In this document: in pieces, positions 50,193-62,729 of the stretch
How the letters are laid out: each line of letters begins with the position of its first letter
Position numbering within the stretch: the first letter of the stretch is position 1
NCBI GenBank assembly: GCA_963969595.1
Contig: OZ018408.1
Coordinates: 32,674,108 to 32,738,107, forward strand
Origin: Neckera pumila
Taxonomy: Eukaryota > Streptophyta > Bryopsida > Hypnales > Neckeraceae
Length of the DNA: 64,000 nt
Direction: 5' to 3'
The notes under the pieces: model-generated
What the model saw: only the letters and a program-made list of their open reading frames with translations
What the model was told of the DNA's origin: nothing
Database searches by the model: none
Position numbers and translations under genes: made by a program

Positions 50193-51564
50193 TGATTGAT
50201 GGTAGTGTGGTATTTAGGCAATTCTAAGGATGTTGGAGACCAATCCATATTATTTCGGGGTGTATTGTACTGCATCATTTTTTTTACATGGTGTGAAGAC
50301 TTTGTATTTGGTGCATATACTTAGGATGCTTTAAATGCCAATAGGCAAAGTTAACACTAGATGCAATGCCACAAATTCACTTTGTTTTTAGCTTACCTTT
50401 CTATTAGGAGCTACAGGTGTACTTGTTCGTAGTTTTGAAGTAGATTGTTGTAAATCAATTATTAATGTTAAAATTTAGATTGAAGATAGTGTACCAAAAA
50501 AAATAGAAACAAAATCATAATGAAGACAAGGGTATTATTCATTGGGTGCTTTAGATAAAGATGAAGTGATAGGAAACCAGAAATACATAGTCCATGCAAT
50601 CAACTACTAGTTTCCTACTCTCCTTTTACTTGATCTAAAATTTTGAAAATCCACAAAAATTAGTTTTCTAACCTTGAAAATCTCGAACACCTTGGAATTT
50701 TGTTTCTTAAATTTTTAATCATTGACAAAGGCAAATTCTTTTTTGCCTCTTTTTCTTCCTCTTGTGAACAATCTGGTGGAAGAATGTTATGTTTAAGAAT
50801 AACAAGCACATTTTCAAATGCAATTTAATTCATGAGTCTTACCGGCTAGAGTGAACTGACCCCCTTGCTCATCTTCCTAAAGTCATTCCAAGGGTGCATG
50901 TAAAAATAAAAATAAAACTATTTTGTACTCGATGAATTTATCTCCCACACCTCTCCTTGCTAATTGAGGCCTAGCTCTGATTCCAAATATAAATTCAAAA
51001 TTTCCAAATTTTATCATGCGTGGCAGATAAAAGGTTCTTGTGTTTTCCCCGAGGATCAAATGAGGGACAAGCATGGGGTCAGTTCACCCCTGCTTCAGTC
51101 AATTCCTTACTTGGCAGCGTGGAGAGAAAAGTCCCGGTTCTCAATTTTCTCAATGAGAAATTTTTCAAAGGTCTTTCTTTCTTGTACGCAACCATCATCC
51201 ATCCATAATGCCAAGTCCAATTTAGAAAGGTAGATTTGTCACCATTCCATTGGATAGTCAGAAAAGCATTATAACTCATAGCGCAACCCCTCAGTTTCTA
51301 CACCCTTAGATTTGTGAAAAGTACATGTATAGACATTGGTGATGAACTATTAGACTTGGCTCTATGTCCCATAACGCTCTCGAGCCTCCCCAGCTCTCGA
51401 GCATAATCTAGTCCCATAAACGATGTTGCGGCCATTTTCTGGTTGATGAATGAGAGAGAATCCTTCTGTGTAGGACAAAAGTGCAACTATTCATCTGCAG
51501 AATTATGTGCGGAATGGAGAGATCATGAATAGTAGTTTGACCTCCAGTGAACACTTTTGTTTTT
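50193..51564. other. AT-rich spacer between elements A and B
   Basis: No supported gene. Short frames on both strands at 50883-51486 have no recognised domain. Confidence 0.45.
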
Positions 51565-52498
51565 TTAACCCCTAAAGGACCAACTTGCATTTTTTGGCCA
51601 TATAGAAATTTTAGGCAGGTACGTGTGACTAGAGATATCCATATTTGAGGCTGAAATTTTAATTGAAGGTGGGGACGAGGAATATCTTCATGTGTACCAA
51701 GTTTCATGACATTTTGAAATACAAGTAAAAAGTTGTGACCTAATATGTTACTTTTTTTCGTAACTGGGCAGTTTGGGCAAATCAAGAAAAAATCATTTTT
51801 TCCAGAATTTTTTTTTTGAAATTGGTTCTCTACACTTATACATACTTAAAAAGCTTTCAGTCATTCCATTTCAATCAATGAGTCAAAAGTTATGAGGGTT
51901 TTTGGTTTGCGGGTAGTTATGGATTGTCTACTCTAAAAAAAACTTTAAAGTCGTTTATTTAACTCAATTTTCAATATTTTTGGGAAAACAAAAATCCTAG
52001 GATGTAGATTGATTATTACAACATTACAACCGTTGGGATTGGCATTTTTAAATTCCATGATTAAATTTTTAACAATTTAGTATTTTGAATCATTTTCTAC
52101 TTCTTTCTACTTACTATTTTTTTCCTATATGTTGTACAATTCCAAATGATGTGAATTTTTTCAAGCATATAGACAACTTGTTTAGGAAACTGAATTCAAA
52201 GAAGCACCACCTTTATCGGCACTTTTTCATTGAAAAGTGAGCTTGCAAAGTGCAGCTGCCCGTTTTTTCGCAGGATTGAAAAAATGATTTTCAAGACTTT
52301 GAATGCTTATATCTTATGATCCACACGGTGGAATTTTCTGAAATTTTTACCACATGTTTTCAAAATATCATACTACAAGATCCTACGGTTACATGTGTCA
52401 AAAATTGTTTTTTTTTCCAAAAATTTGGTAGTTGTATTAGAAATGGCAGTTTTAGAGCGTTTTTGGTGGTTACATAGTCATGAAACTGTAGGGGTTAA
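51565..52498 (+). mobile_element. TTAA-type element B
   Basis: It opens TTAACCCCTAAAGGACCAAC and closes ACTGTAGGGGTTAA, with TTAA at both edges. Same subfamily and orientation as A, with shared interior words TTGCGGGTAGTTATGGAT, CAACCGTTGGGATTGG and CAAGATCCTACGGTTAC. About 934 bp, nearly the same length as A. Non-coding. Confidence 0.8.
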
Positions 52499-53663
52499 AG
52501 CAGATGATTTTCCATGGTCATCAGCACGGCGTTTGAGGGTTGATTAAGTAGCTTTTTGAAATGGACTTATTACTGATCAATCAAAAGAATCAAAACACTT
52601 CAATCCCCGCAAATGAGCCCCGCCTGTTGCAAACCAAACCCAAGCTATTCTGGGAGACCAGATCCATTTCAGTTTCAGTTCCAGTTCCAGTTCCAGTTCA
52701 GTTCCACTGCTGATGAAACCAGAGACCAGTGAGCTCTGGGGCATTTAATAAGTTATATATAAAGTTAAGTTTCACATGCCGTTTTGCAGTGATCTCGGAC
52801 TGGGCGGGTGTGTTGTATGTTTTGTAGTAAGTTAGTTGTCTTTTTATCAATCCAGTTATTATTAAAAAATCAATGCAGGTGCTGTTCCACGCCCCCTTGC
52901 CTGTCCTCACTCCTCACTGAAAACTCCGTACCCACAACAACAAGGTCTGTCAGTGATATTTGAAAGCTCAGTCGTGCAGAAGTTATAACTTGCATCAGAC
53001 ACAAAAGACAAAGAGAGAGAAGGCTCATCATCTCCAATGCAGCATGGCCACCCCACCAATGTATGTACAAGCGAGAAGATACCCCAAGTGCATCATATCA
53101 TTGAGATTTGGGTTTGGTTCCCCGTCGAAGCTTCGTGGGCAGGGGGGCGCTCGCTCGCGGGGGGTTCGCCATTTGGCGTCAAATCTAACAATGAAATGAA
53201 GTGTGAGCTCCCCACGGGGTCGAACGCAAACGCAAACGAGCGAGACCAGAAGAATGATGATGATGATGGTGGTGGGGTGGGGTTTGACTCCAACTAACTT
53301 GACTTGCACTACAATTTTTTGGCTGCAGCGGGCGCTTATTGGAAACCGATCATGCGAGTGACATGGAATAATAATGACAAGGTGGCTTGTCTTGCACATT
53401 TACTTGGGCAGGATCCGAATGATTGTACAAGTCTTGTTACAAAACAAACCTCATCCTGCGGGTGGCTTTGAATTGTAGTGCTGTCGCGTCTTTAATTGGT
53501 GCTTTCTTCACCGCTGCTGTACCATGCATGGTAACTGAAAGGGGCTGCGAAGAGCCACCTAAGGTAGACACTAAGCTTCGTTACTGTTGAAATGTGGGTG
53601 GCTTGGTGCACTTGGGATGGGGGAAGGTAGAAACTACCGTTTTTTACGTAGATGTAACTTAGT
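52499..53663. other. Spacer with a CAGTTC microsatellite
   Basis: Moderate GC. CAGTTC-type hexamers repeat at about 52670-52705. A (GAT)n-like tract lies near 53254-53270. Frames of 60-120 codons at 53028-53399 overlap on both strands with no domain. Nothing else seen. Confidence 0.5.
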
Positions 53664-54607
53664 TTAACCCCTAAAGGACCGAGGCCCTTTTTCTGTCAAA
53701 AAAGATTCAAAACTGCCATTTCTATAGCAAAAATTTGAAAAATTTGAAAAATGTTTTTTTTCCACATCTAACCGTAGGATCTTACACCTAACTAGTATGA
53801 GAGTGTGTGGAAAAAATTTCAGAATTTTTGACCGCACAAATTGCAAGATATTGCACTTTTGCATTTAAAGTGAAAAAAAAACAAGTTTTTCAGCACATTG
53901 TGGGACTAGATTTGTTGACTTTGAATATTTTTTAACTTTAATCTCTCGTGACATAAACTTTTGCACTACAAAGTTTTGAGCTTTTAATGTTTATATTGGA
54001 GAATTGAGCTGAGAATTTAGCCAAAAAAAATAGCTCAAAAAAACTTAATTTTCATTATTAAAAAAATTGGTAAATAGAAATAGGTACAAGATAGAAGGAA
54101 AATGTAAAATATTCATATATTTTAGGTGGGATTAAAATGCACTGATCCCAATGGTGAGATTGTTTTAGCAAGTAAAATAAACCATAAAAAAAAATGAAAA
54201 ATTTGAAAAATGCATTCAGAAATGAATCCTACAAGTTATTTTTTTCAAGAAGATGCTCAACTACCTGAAAAACAAGAATGTCCATAACTTTCTCATACAA
54301 AATCCAAATGAAATGAATCTAAGCTTTTAAGATAGAGAAAAATATAATCTATGAGAAAAAAGTACTTAAAAATAAAATAAAAAAATTGCAAATTTTTTTT
54401 GCTGTCCGCCGTCCCTTGTTTTGAGCTTATTTAGTCATAACTTTTGTTCCCGAGCACTGGTTGTGAAAAAAATTATATTCCCGTGAAGCTAATCAGATTA
54501 TCTACCTACAAAAAAAATTCAAAAAATTAGAAGAAAATTTCAGCCTGTAGGTACCTGCCCAAAAATGCATTTGTCTCCCAAAGGGACAATGGTCCTTTAG
54601 GGGTTAA
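53664..54607 (-). mobile_element. TTAA-type element C
   Basis: It opens TTAACCCCTAAAGGACCGAG and closes TGGTCCTTTAGGGGTTAA, with TTAA at both edges. It is inverted relative to A and B: the word CTAACCGTAGGATCTT is the complement of their AAGATCCTACGGTTA block. The far part (GCTGTCCGCCGTCCC) is shared with element E instead. About 944 bp, non-coding. Confidence 0.8.
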
Positions 54608-54628
54608 TATTGTTCCCACGCTCAACTA

Positions 54629-54888
54629 CACCGAATAGGGAAATTAGGTTGCCCAACACTAATTTCTCGACATTCTACACTATATTAATACTACAGTTAT
54701 TGTAGAAGGATGGAATGATGTAGGAAACATGTGTACTACATGGGGTGGTGTATTGATTCATGGCTTAGGATTAGAGATTGGCTTGTGGCCTCCATCTAGA
54801 CAAGCAATGAGTCGTGAGATAACATGAGGTAATTTCTTTGGAGTGAGGCAATCTAATTGTCAAGGCAACCCAATTTCATTATTTAGTG
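54629..54888. mobile_element. TA-flanked MITE with CACCGAATAGGG termini
   Basis: A 260-bp element opening CACCGAATAGGGAAATTAGG and closing AATTTCATTATTTAGTG, with TA on both sides. It is related to the copy at 47416-47643 and sits only 21 bp past element C. Non-coding. Confidence 0.75.
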
Positions 54889-56220
54889 TACATGATGTGG
54901 CAATGTAAATTAAGTTTCCCCCAATGGGAGCCATTCAATGTGAGGAATCTTCAAAACAAAAATGATACAAATTTGCACCACTTTTTCTAACTGATATGAT
55001 GATTTTTCCAAGTACTAGAAAGAATTTTTATTTTTTCGACACAAATAAAGGTTTTCTTTATTGCAGAATAATAACAAACAAGTGCCCAGCCGCAAGCATC
55101 CTGGGGGAGCAAGCAAAATAGAAGAAAGAAATGAAATTATTCCCCCAAGGTGCAGGCCGTCTAAAGGGTTTACTAGAAAGAAATTTCAACCGGGCTCAAA
55201 ACAAGGTTTTGCAATTGTAGGTGCTTAAATTGCCCCATGCATTGGAGTTGAATAGGCCTACCAATTTTTATGGCCAATCACAACTCATACAGACCCTAGT
55301 TTATAGTGACATCAAAAATTGAGTCTATGTTGTGTTCAATTTCATTCTGTGTGCCATGCATTGAAAATAAATGGACAAAATCTAGATGAGCAAATATAAA
55401 TGTGGTAGTATCCTATGTGTACTACAATCCTAAAAATAGTTGAAGCAAAAAGCAATTATGGTTTGGAAGTAAATGAATTTCAAAGCTAACTACCCCTAGA
55501 CTCATTGATTGTTGAGGTGAGTTTCAGATTCACTCCAAAATTTGCCTAATTATGCTTTGTTTTGTGCCTTGATGACTTGAATATTTTATAGCATGTTGTT
55601 GTACATCATTTCAAACCCAAATCCACTGGTATTTTAAAAAGTTGACATACTTGTGCTTCAACAAAATTATATATAGAGAAAAATGTAGATAATATTAATT
55701 TGAATGGAATTTGAAGGTTTTTAATGAATCCAAGATTTGAGATTTCATTTACTATCATAGATGATCTATAGATTGCAATTTGAACCATTGTTGCATCTAC
55801 ATTTAATAGATTTGAAGATGTTTGTCCTTAAAATATAATTAATACAAATCTTTTTAATTTGTATCTAGCAACCAAAACAATTATTTTCACCACAATCTTT
55901 TTTTAATATAACATCTTTGTCTGTAAGTGTTGTATATATTACATTTGTTTGGATTGTTGGTGATTTAATATGATATGACAACAAAAATGTTTAGTTATCA
56001 ACAATTTAAATTTCCTTCTATCTTGTATCTACTTTGATTTAACAATTTTTTTTAAAAAAATCATGATTTTATTTTTATTTCTTATATTCCAAACTTTCAA
56101 CTCAATTCTTCAATATAAAAACATTTAAATTCACAATCTATACTACAAAAAGTTTAAATTAAGAGGATTCAAAGCCTTATAATCTAGTCATGCTAAGAGT
56201 AAAAACACCCTTTTTTTTAC
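54889..56220. other. AT-rich spacer
   Basis: Very AT-rich with no supported gene. GTGCCCAGCCGCAAGCATCC near 55081 is a short GC-rich patch of unknown origin. Confidence 0.45.
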
Positions 56221-57245
56221 TTCAACCCCTAAAGGTTTTTGACTATGTTTTCACCAAAAATGCTCAAAAATTGTCATTTCCAATAGAAGTACCAATTTTT
56301 AGAAGAAGAAAAATTTAGAAGTACAAAATTGCAGGATCTTGTAGTGCACTAGTTTGAGATGTAGAAAAAATTTCAGAAATTTCTAATGTGTAGATTGAAA
56401 GATATTGGCATTTGAAGTGACAAGAATCCTCTTTTTATCATTGTGAAAAAACAGGCAGTTGCACTTCACAAGGTCAAATCATTATGACAAAATGTCCAAA
56501 ATGGTTGTAGCTCTTTGGATTCATTCTTCAAGGCAAGTTGGCTACATTCTTGAAAAAAATTAGATCATTTGGAATTATACAACATAAAGGAAAAAATTAG
56601 TAAGCATAAAGAAGTAGAGAATTCTTTTGAAATACAAAATTGTTAATAATTTCTTTGTGGAATTAAAAAATGCCAATCCCAATGGTTGCAATGCTCTAAT
56701 AAATAATGTACACCTATATTTTTTTTCAATTTTTTCTAAAAGTTTTGAAAACTGAGTAAGATATAGGACTTCAAAGTTTATTTTAGAGTAGACACTCCAT
56801 GACTACCCACAAACCACCGCAAACTAAAACTCTTCATAACTTTTGATTCATTGATCCAAATGGAATGATTCTATGCCTTCCAAGTAGATAAAGAACCGAT
56901 TTCAAATTTTTATTTTTTTGAAAAGTTATTTTTAAAGAAGTTATTTTTGTTCCCCAGGTTGCCTGCTGAGCAATGAAAACTATATATCATACAATAACTT
57001 TTGGACCATGTAGTCAAAAGTTATGAAAATTGTTGGACCTTAAAGCTCCTCCCCGGAAAAATGTTGTGTGAAAACTTCAAAGAAAAAAAAATCCAAAGTC
57101 CAATCATTCTCATACTAGACTAGTGCCAAATCCTACAATTGGATATGAAAAAGCAAATAAATGTTTCAATTTTTGTTGTTTGCATTGAAAATGGTGGTTT
57201 TGAGTTTTTTTTGACAAAAAATGGCCATAGGACTTTGGGGGTTAA
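56221..57245 (-). mobile_element. TTAA-type element D
   Basis: It opens TCAACCCCTAAAGGTTTTTG (left TTAA decayed to TCAA) and closes ACTTTGGGGGTTAA. The interior is the complement of A and B: CCATGACTACCCACAAACC and CAGGATCTTGTAG. About 1025 bp. The right end reads TGGCCATAGGACTTTGGGGG, like C and E, so the copy appears to mix the two end types. Non-coding. Confidence 0.75.
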
Positions 57246-58223
57246 AATAGCTTTAGTAAAGTAATCGCCCATTATAGAAATGAGAACTAACTCAGGGAGG
57301 TTAGACTTCTTGGAATTTTGTTTTTGTAAATTATCCTTAAAAGACAAATGGAATTTGCATCTCATTCATGTTTTTTGGAACTTTGTAGAATTAGGCATTA
57401 ATTTTTGAAGTTGAAATGCAATGATTACTAAAAGCATCCAGCTCTTGAAATGTACACTATTTATATATTGTAGGTGCAATGAGAATTAAGCAATATGTAC
57501 TTTTGTATTAGAGGATGCCTTTGTACCCAAGCGCTCCTTAGACCTCTAGCTTCGGACAAGCTTCCATTCTAGATTGATGATCTATGAGAGTGCTAGAATG
57601 CAATTAATCCCCGATTGGTGCTCGTGCCACCGGCTTTAGGATTAGGTTAGCTTAGCAACTTTTCGTCAATGCATCAGCCATATCGTAGCTTACACGTCCT
57701 TCTTTCATCCATTCTACTAATCATCAGTGAGGTTGTTCACCCTCTATAGCGTGTTTACATGAATATGACTCATGCACTTGACTTATGAAGCATGGAACCT
57801 CTTATTGTTGATTGAGGAGGTGGCGGCTTAGTAATGGTTGTTTGGTACTACTAGATGTTTGGTAGTAGCTGATGGAAGTGGGGCCACTTGTTGTGACCTT
57901 CTAAAACTGCTCTCCCCTTCTTCCATATGGAAATGTAAAATTCCAAAAATAATAGCCCTGTCAGGGTGATTTTCCATCCACATCCGCTCCTGGGTTTTTT
58001 TGACCCTCCTCCATTCATATAGAAGGAGGGCCTTACAATCAGAGGAGAAGAACGAGCTCGATTTTGCAATTCTATGACCATTTCAGTATAATCTAGGGGG
58101 CCAAATAAGGTGGGCACCTCCAAACGCACCAGTGACCCTAAACCACCATCTTCACTATGTGTACCTCTCAAATCAATTATGTATATATGTGGAAGAAACT
58201 ATTTTAGAACCAAACTTTTTTCC
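57246..58223. other. Spacer between elements D and E
   Basis: 57500-58170 is moderately GC-rich; the minus-strand frame at 57851-58171 has no domain I know. No gene supported. Confidence 0.45.
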
Positions 58224-59145
58224 TTAACCCCTAAAGTTCCATTGTCCCCTTAGAGGACAAATTTTGGGCAAGTTCCTGTGACCTCAATTTTAGTGAAACT
58301 TTTTGAATTTTTTTTTAAGATAGGAAAATTGATTAGCTTCGTGGGAATATAGTTTTTATTTCAATTGGTGCCCATGAGCAAAAGTTATACCACAAAAAGT
58401 CTCAACCTAAACTCGGCGGGCAGCACAAAAAAATTTGCAAAAAGTCAAAATAAATTTTAATTTTTTCTTTCTCTAAAATTTTATATTTTTGTCTACATGT
58501 GAAGCTTTGATTCATTTATTTTGACTAATAATGAGAAAGTTAAGGACAATCTTGTTTTTCGGGCAATTAGAGCATTTTCTTGCAAAAATAACTTGTAGGA
58601 TTCATTTTTGAATGCAATTTTCACAATTTTTCACAATTATCTTTTGAGAAGGTTGTGTTTGCTTTCTAAAACAATCTCACCGTTGGGATTATTGTGTTTC
58701 AATCCCATCTAAGAGCTATTAATGATTTAGATTTTTTTTAATCTTGGACCTACTTCTACTTAACAATTTTTTAAAGAATGAAATCAAGTGTGTGTTTTTG
58801 AATTTTTTTTTTTCTAGGCTTTCAACTCATAGCTTCAACATAAGATATTTTTGATTCAAAGTTTGTAGTGCAAAATTTTTCCACAAATGGCGGTCAAAGT
58901 CATATGAAATTGCATGCCAATGTTCCCCAAAACTTTCTTTTTCAACTTTAAATGCTAATATCTTCCAATCTATACGATCAAACTTCTTGAAATTTTTACC
59001 ACATGATCTTTGACAATTGAAGTACAAGATCCTAGGGTTAGATTCTAAAAAAATATTTTTTTGTGTGTTCTTGGGAGAACACAGCAAAAATGGGAGTTTT
59101 GAGTGGTTTATGACAAAAAAATGGCCTTGGGACTTTAGGGGTTAA
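58224..59145 (+). mobile_element. TTAA-type element E
   Basis: It opens TTAACCCCTAAAGTTCCATT and closes GGGACTTTAGGGGTTAA, with TTAA at both edges. About 922 bp. The right half has ACCGTTGGGATTATTG, then AATGCTAATATCTTCCAATC, then CAAGATCCTAGGGTTAG, the same order as A and B. The left half (CTCGGCGGGCAGCAC) matches C. Non-coding. Confidence 0.8.
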
Positions 59146-60096
59146 TAACTTTTGCATACAATATTCAAATGTTGTATTCTTTGGTACGTTGGGACCTCCT
59201 TTTACTTGTCAGTAAGAAAGTATGAAAATTTGACCAGTCTAATAATACCAACTATGCAAAGTAGCAAGAAGTGGTGGTTTTCGGGTTACCCACCTTAATC
59301 CCACTCTATCCTCTTCCAATCTCAATAGTCAAGCATTGTAGGGATTTTTTTTTCATCCCTCTCAAACTGGGAATCTCCCCTAAGATGCATACAGAAAAGG
59401 GAAGTTCCCTTACACTCCTACTTTGTTTGTGGGTCTTTTTTCTTTCTTGCCTGAGTACCTACTTTTGTGTGAGTTGGTAATCTAAACACCCTTGTTACTG
59501 GAGAGGGAGAACCTCTTGACAATCACAAAATAAGGGACAACTGAAGCCAGTGAGTTTACCCACTGCAACCAATACTTATTTATTACTCCATTCCCCTGGT
59601 TCACTGTACTGTTTCCACTTTCAATGGAAATTGTCCATGTGTTTCCACAAAAATAAAGAAATAAAAAAAATACTTGTTTACTCCCAAGTAAAGTCCTCCC
59701 CCTCCCCTTGGTTTGCACCTTTTTTTCTGAGCAGTTGTGGCGTTGTTGTTCGTACATGCCTAGGTTTGTTGTCCTTGTTGTGGGGTTGGTTCTGTTCTGA
59801 GGGTGGTGCCAACCCCCAAAATGTCAGCACAGAGTTCTAGAACTTTTATATATCCTGAGAATATTGGGACAACAGTGTCTGCACCTTGCTCAGTCTGCAT
59901 ATGAGTATCTATGTTGTGTGAGCCTGTGAGGGGCTGAGTTTTCCCCACACCTCTTGCTGCAACGCACTAATATAGCCACCTTGTAAGGAAAGGGAAAAAA
60001 AGGAAAGGAAAGGTACTCAGAAAAAAGCTCACTGGACAGAGCTCGTACTGCGGCTGTCTGTCTGAGATAATAAGTTATGCCAACAAACAGTATATA
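59146..60096. other. Intergenic spacer
   Basis: Moderate GC, no supported gene. A GGAAAGGAAAGG purine tract lies near 59990-60012. Confidence 0.45.
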
Positions 60097-60763
60097 CAGT
60101 AGTAGAACCTCCCAAAGTTTTTCCTCTCTAAACTAATAAAGTGTTGTCAGGAAGTATTGATTGCCGGTCCCAACTTAACAATATGAACCCCTAAGACCAT
60201 CTGCAATGCTGTCACGGTACATGGTCCAGTATCGGTATAGCTAACTTTTGAATACTAGACAATTAAAATTTGAAAAATGTCTTATTGGAAGCGCATCAGA
60301 AAGAACATGGAGAAGGAACAAAAAAATTTCAAACTAGACATTGGACAAGTACTTCAAAAGCAAGGTATAAATGTGAAATTATAGAGGTCTTAGCAAATCA
60401 CGGTTACCAAAGCAACATTTGGCCATTGACCCTCTAAAAAGCGTCAAATGTGGAGGGTCAATGGCCAAATGTTGCTTTGGTAACCGTGATTTGCTAAGAC
60501 CTGTATAATTTCAGTTTTGTACCTCGCTTTTGAAGTACTTGTCCAATGTCTAGTTCAAATTTTTTTTGTTCCTTCTCCATGTTCTTTCTGATGCGCTTCT
60601 AATAAGACAATTTTCAAATTCTAATTGTTTAGCATTCAAAAGTTAGCTATACCGATAATGGGCCATGTACCTTGACTGCATTGCAGATGGTCTAATGTAA
60701 TAACCTCTCTAACTTGATGTGTCAGACCCATCCCAACTCTATTAGTTTAGAGAGGTTCTACTG
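60097..60763. mobile_element. Emigrant/pogo-like element with an internal 500-bp hairpin
   Basis: The right end, read inverted, is CAGTAGAACCTCTCTAAACT, flanked by TA. The left end is CAGTAGTAGAACCTCCC with TCTCTAAACTAATAAAG inside it, also after TA. This resembles the CAGTAAAACCTCTATAAATT ends of Arabidopsis Emigrant (pogo/mariner type). Inside, 60194-60693 is a near-perfect inverted repeat: arms of about 240 bases from AGACCATCTGCAATGC to GCATTGCAGATGGTCT, closing on GGCCATTGACCCTC / GAGGGTCAATGGCC with an 18-base loop at 60435-60452. No protein coding. Confidence 0.8.
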
Positions 60764-61595
60764 TAGTAAGCCTTAGTGGCACAGAAGAAACCAACAAATT
60801 TATAAAGTGGGCTGATTGGATCTGAGCATGGGAGGAGGCCTGGTCAGGCCGTCATGCCATGATCTGCTGCCATTCAAGGATTCAACAAACTCGCTGCAGC
60901 TGCTGTTGCTGCAGAGCCAGTCAAAAGGTCTCACCACCCAAGCTCCCTCCAAGCCATCCACTTGGGTTCTTATTATATAAACAACTCAGAATTTGCAGGG
61001 ACGCAAACGAGGCGGGCGTGCCGGCTTGCTCACCACTGACATAACAAATCACAGCGGAAAAAACTGAACTGAAGCCCCCAAATCTTACCTCATCTCATCT
61101 CATCTCATCTGGTCGCATCCAATCTGCTTTTTGGTTGCAAATTTATAACTTAAACTCGGAATTTGCAGGGATGCAAACGAGGCGTGTCAGCTTGCTCACC
61201 ACTGACATAACAAATCACAGCGAAAAAAACTGAATTGGAGCCCCCAATCTCACCTCATCCAGTCTGCTCTTTGTATAACTTTTACTGGTTTGCGTTGGGT
61301 TTGGGTTGGGTCCTCACTTATGATGCTCACTTTTTTCCGAGTGCCATTCCCTTCCACGCACATAATGAGACAAGACGAGGGGGCGCATGATATATTCTCT
61401 TGAGGAAAAGGAGATCAGCAGCAGACATGCTAACTTGTTGCAGATTCTATGCATTTGTTTTCTCCAAAGTACGGCCAAAGAATGGAGGGCAAAAGTAGGG
61501 TCACTCATGCAGCCTCGGAAGAGTTGGCTGCTGGATTTCTGAAATTCTCTCTGGATTGGGAGCTACAAGTTAAGGGAAAGGAGCACATTGTTCTA
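60764..61595. repeat. Spacer holding a 170-bp direct duplication
   Basis: ATTTGCAGGGACGCAAACGA at 60991 recurs as ATTTGCAGGGATGCAAACGA at 61161. The shared stretch continues through GCTTGCTCACCACTGACATA and AACAAATCACAGCG for about 100 bases. The first copy carries (CTCAT)4 near 61089-61110. No gene supported. Confidence 0.75.
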
Positions 61596-61783
61596 CACTG
61601 AATAGGGGTATTAAGGGGACCAAAAAATTAAAGGGACTTATCCTCAAAAACTGTAGATGTTTGAAACATGATGTACAAGTCCCACACACTTTAATAACCA
61701 TTGATGTACAGCAAAGCTAGATATTTATATAGTGTGAGATGTCGCTTAATTAGTATAGGTCCCCTTAATACCCCTATTTAGTG
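61596..61783. mobile_element. TA-flanked MITE with CACTGAATAGGGG termini (copy 2)
   Basis: A 188-bp element opening CACTGAATAGGGGTATTAAG and closing CTTAATACCCCTATTTAGTG, with TA on both sides. It is the intact sister of 8326-8511. The interior differs from that copy at scattered positions, so the insertions are not recent segmental copies. Confidence 0.88.
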
Positions 61784-62119
61784 TAGCTCCTTAGCTTACT
61801 TTATTTGGGTTCATTGGAGTAGCAAATTCTTTTTCTTGCAGTTGAGCAAGGAACTGAAGAATACTCTCTTAGTTCTTTATCGATCAATTCAATATCATCT
61901 TATGGAATAGGCAAAGGATAAATATTGGCAGCTTTCCATTTGAAGACGAAGGGGGGTATTCTTGCCCCATTCTAATCCTATTTAGTCTCAATTTAGTTGA
62001 TGTCTTGTATTAAGTTGATTGCTCAAAATGTCATTCTATAATAGAAGCACATAAGGGTTATCTTGAATGCAAGACAAATTTCATAGAATTTGGATTGGTG
62101 ATCAGAAAGATATGTCCAA
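61784..62119. other. AT-rich spacer
   Basis: No gene or repeat recognised. Confidence 0.5.
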
Positions 62120-62729
62120 TTAACCCTTAAAACCTTGAGGCATGATTTCAAGCCAGTTTTCACTTTTGGGTAGGCCCTTCCTAGTACAATATTTGCTGGA
62201 TTCTTGTGAAATTTTTACCAAAGGTGTGTTTCACTACTAGCTCGAATTTCTATATTGATCCAAGTTGCAGTTATAAGGTTGTAACTCAAAAGCACATTTA
62301 TTTAGCTTCGAGCAGTTTCAAGCAACCATAATAGATAGGTCCAACTGGACCTTCCTTCTTTGGGCAATGTTCATAACTTACAAAGCCCAATTTCAAAGGC
62401 TTGTAAGTCAAAATCATGTGCTTATACGCCTTTTTAAAATTTTGGGATTATATTAAGAATCTTGTTGAGAGTATGTATAAAAAATTTTAGTCCAATTGGA
62501 GATATCTATCATGGCTGCCTGAAACTGTTCAAAACTAAAAAATGTGCTTTTGAGGTATATCTTCTTAACTACAACTTGGAGTGGTATGGAATTTCTTAAG
62601 CATCAAGCTAGTAGTGAAACACACCTTTGGTAAAAAATTTATAAGAATCCAACAAATATTACACCAGAAAGGGCCTATCCAAAAGTGGAACATGGCCTGA
62701 AATCATGCCTTAAGGCATTAAGGGATAAC
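62120..62729. mobile_element. TTAA-type foldback element F
   Basis: It opens TTAACCCTTAAAACCTTGAG with CATGATTTCA and closes TGAAATCATGCC, then GGCATTAAGGG and a decayed TTAA. Almost the whole 610 bp is an inverted repeat: GGTGTGTTTCACTACTAGCT pairs with AGCTAGTAGTGAAACACACC. Related to 63347-63976. Non-coding. Confidence 0.7.

Noticed and set aside
53028..53399. 123-codon minus-strand frame
   Set aside because: Includes simple-sequence His/Ile/Val runs and overlaps other frames; nothing conserved.
49260..59145. Telomere-like CCCTAAA words
   Set aside because: The CCCCTAAAG words are single element ends, not tandem CCCTAAA repeats.
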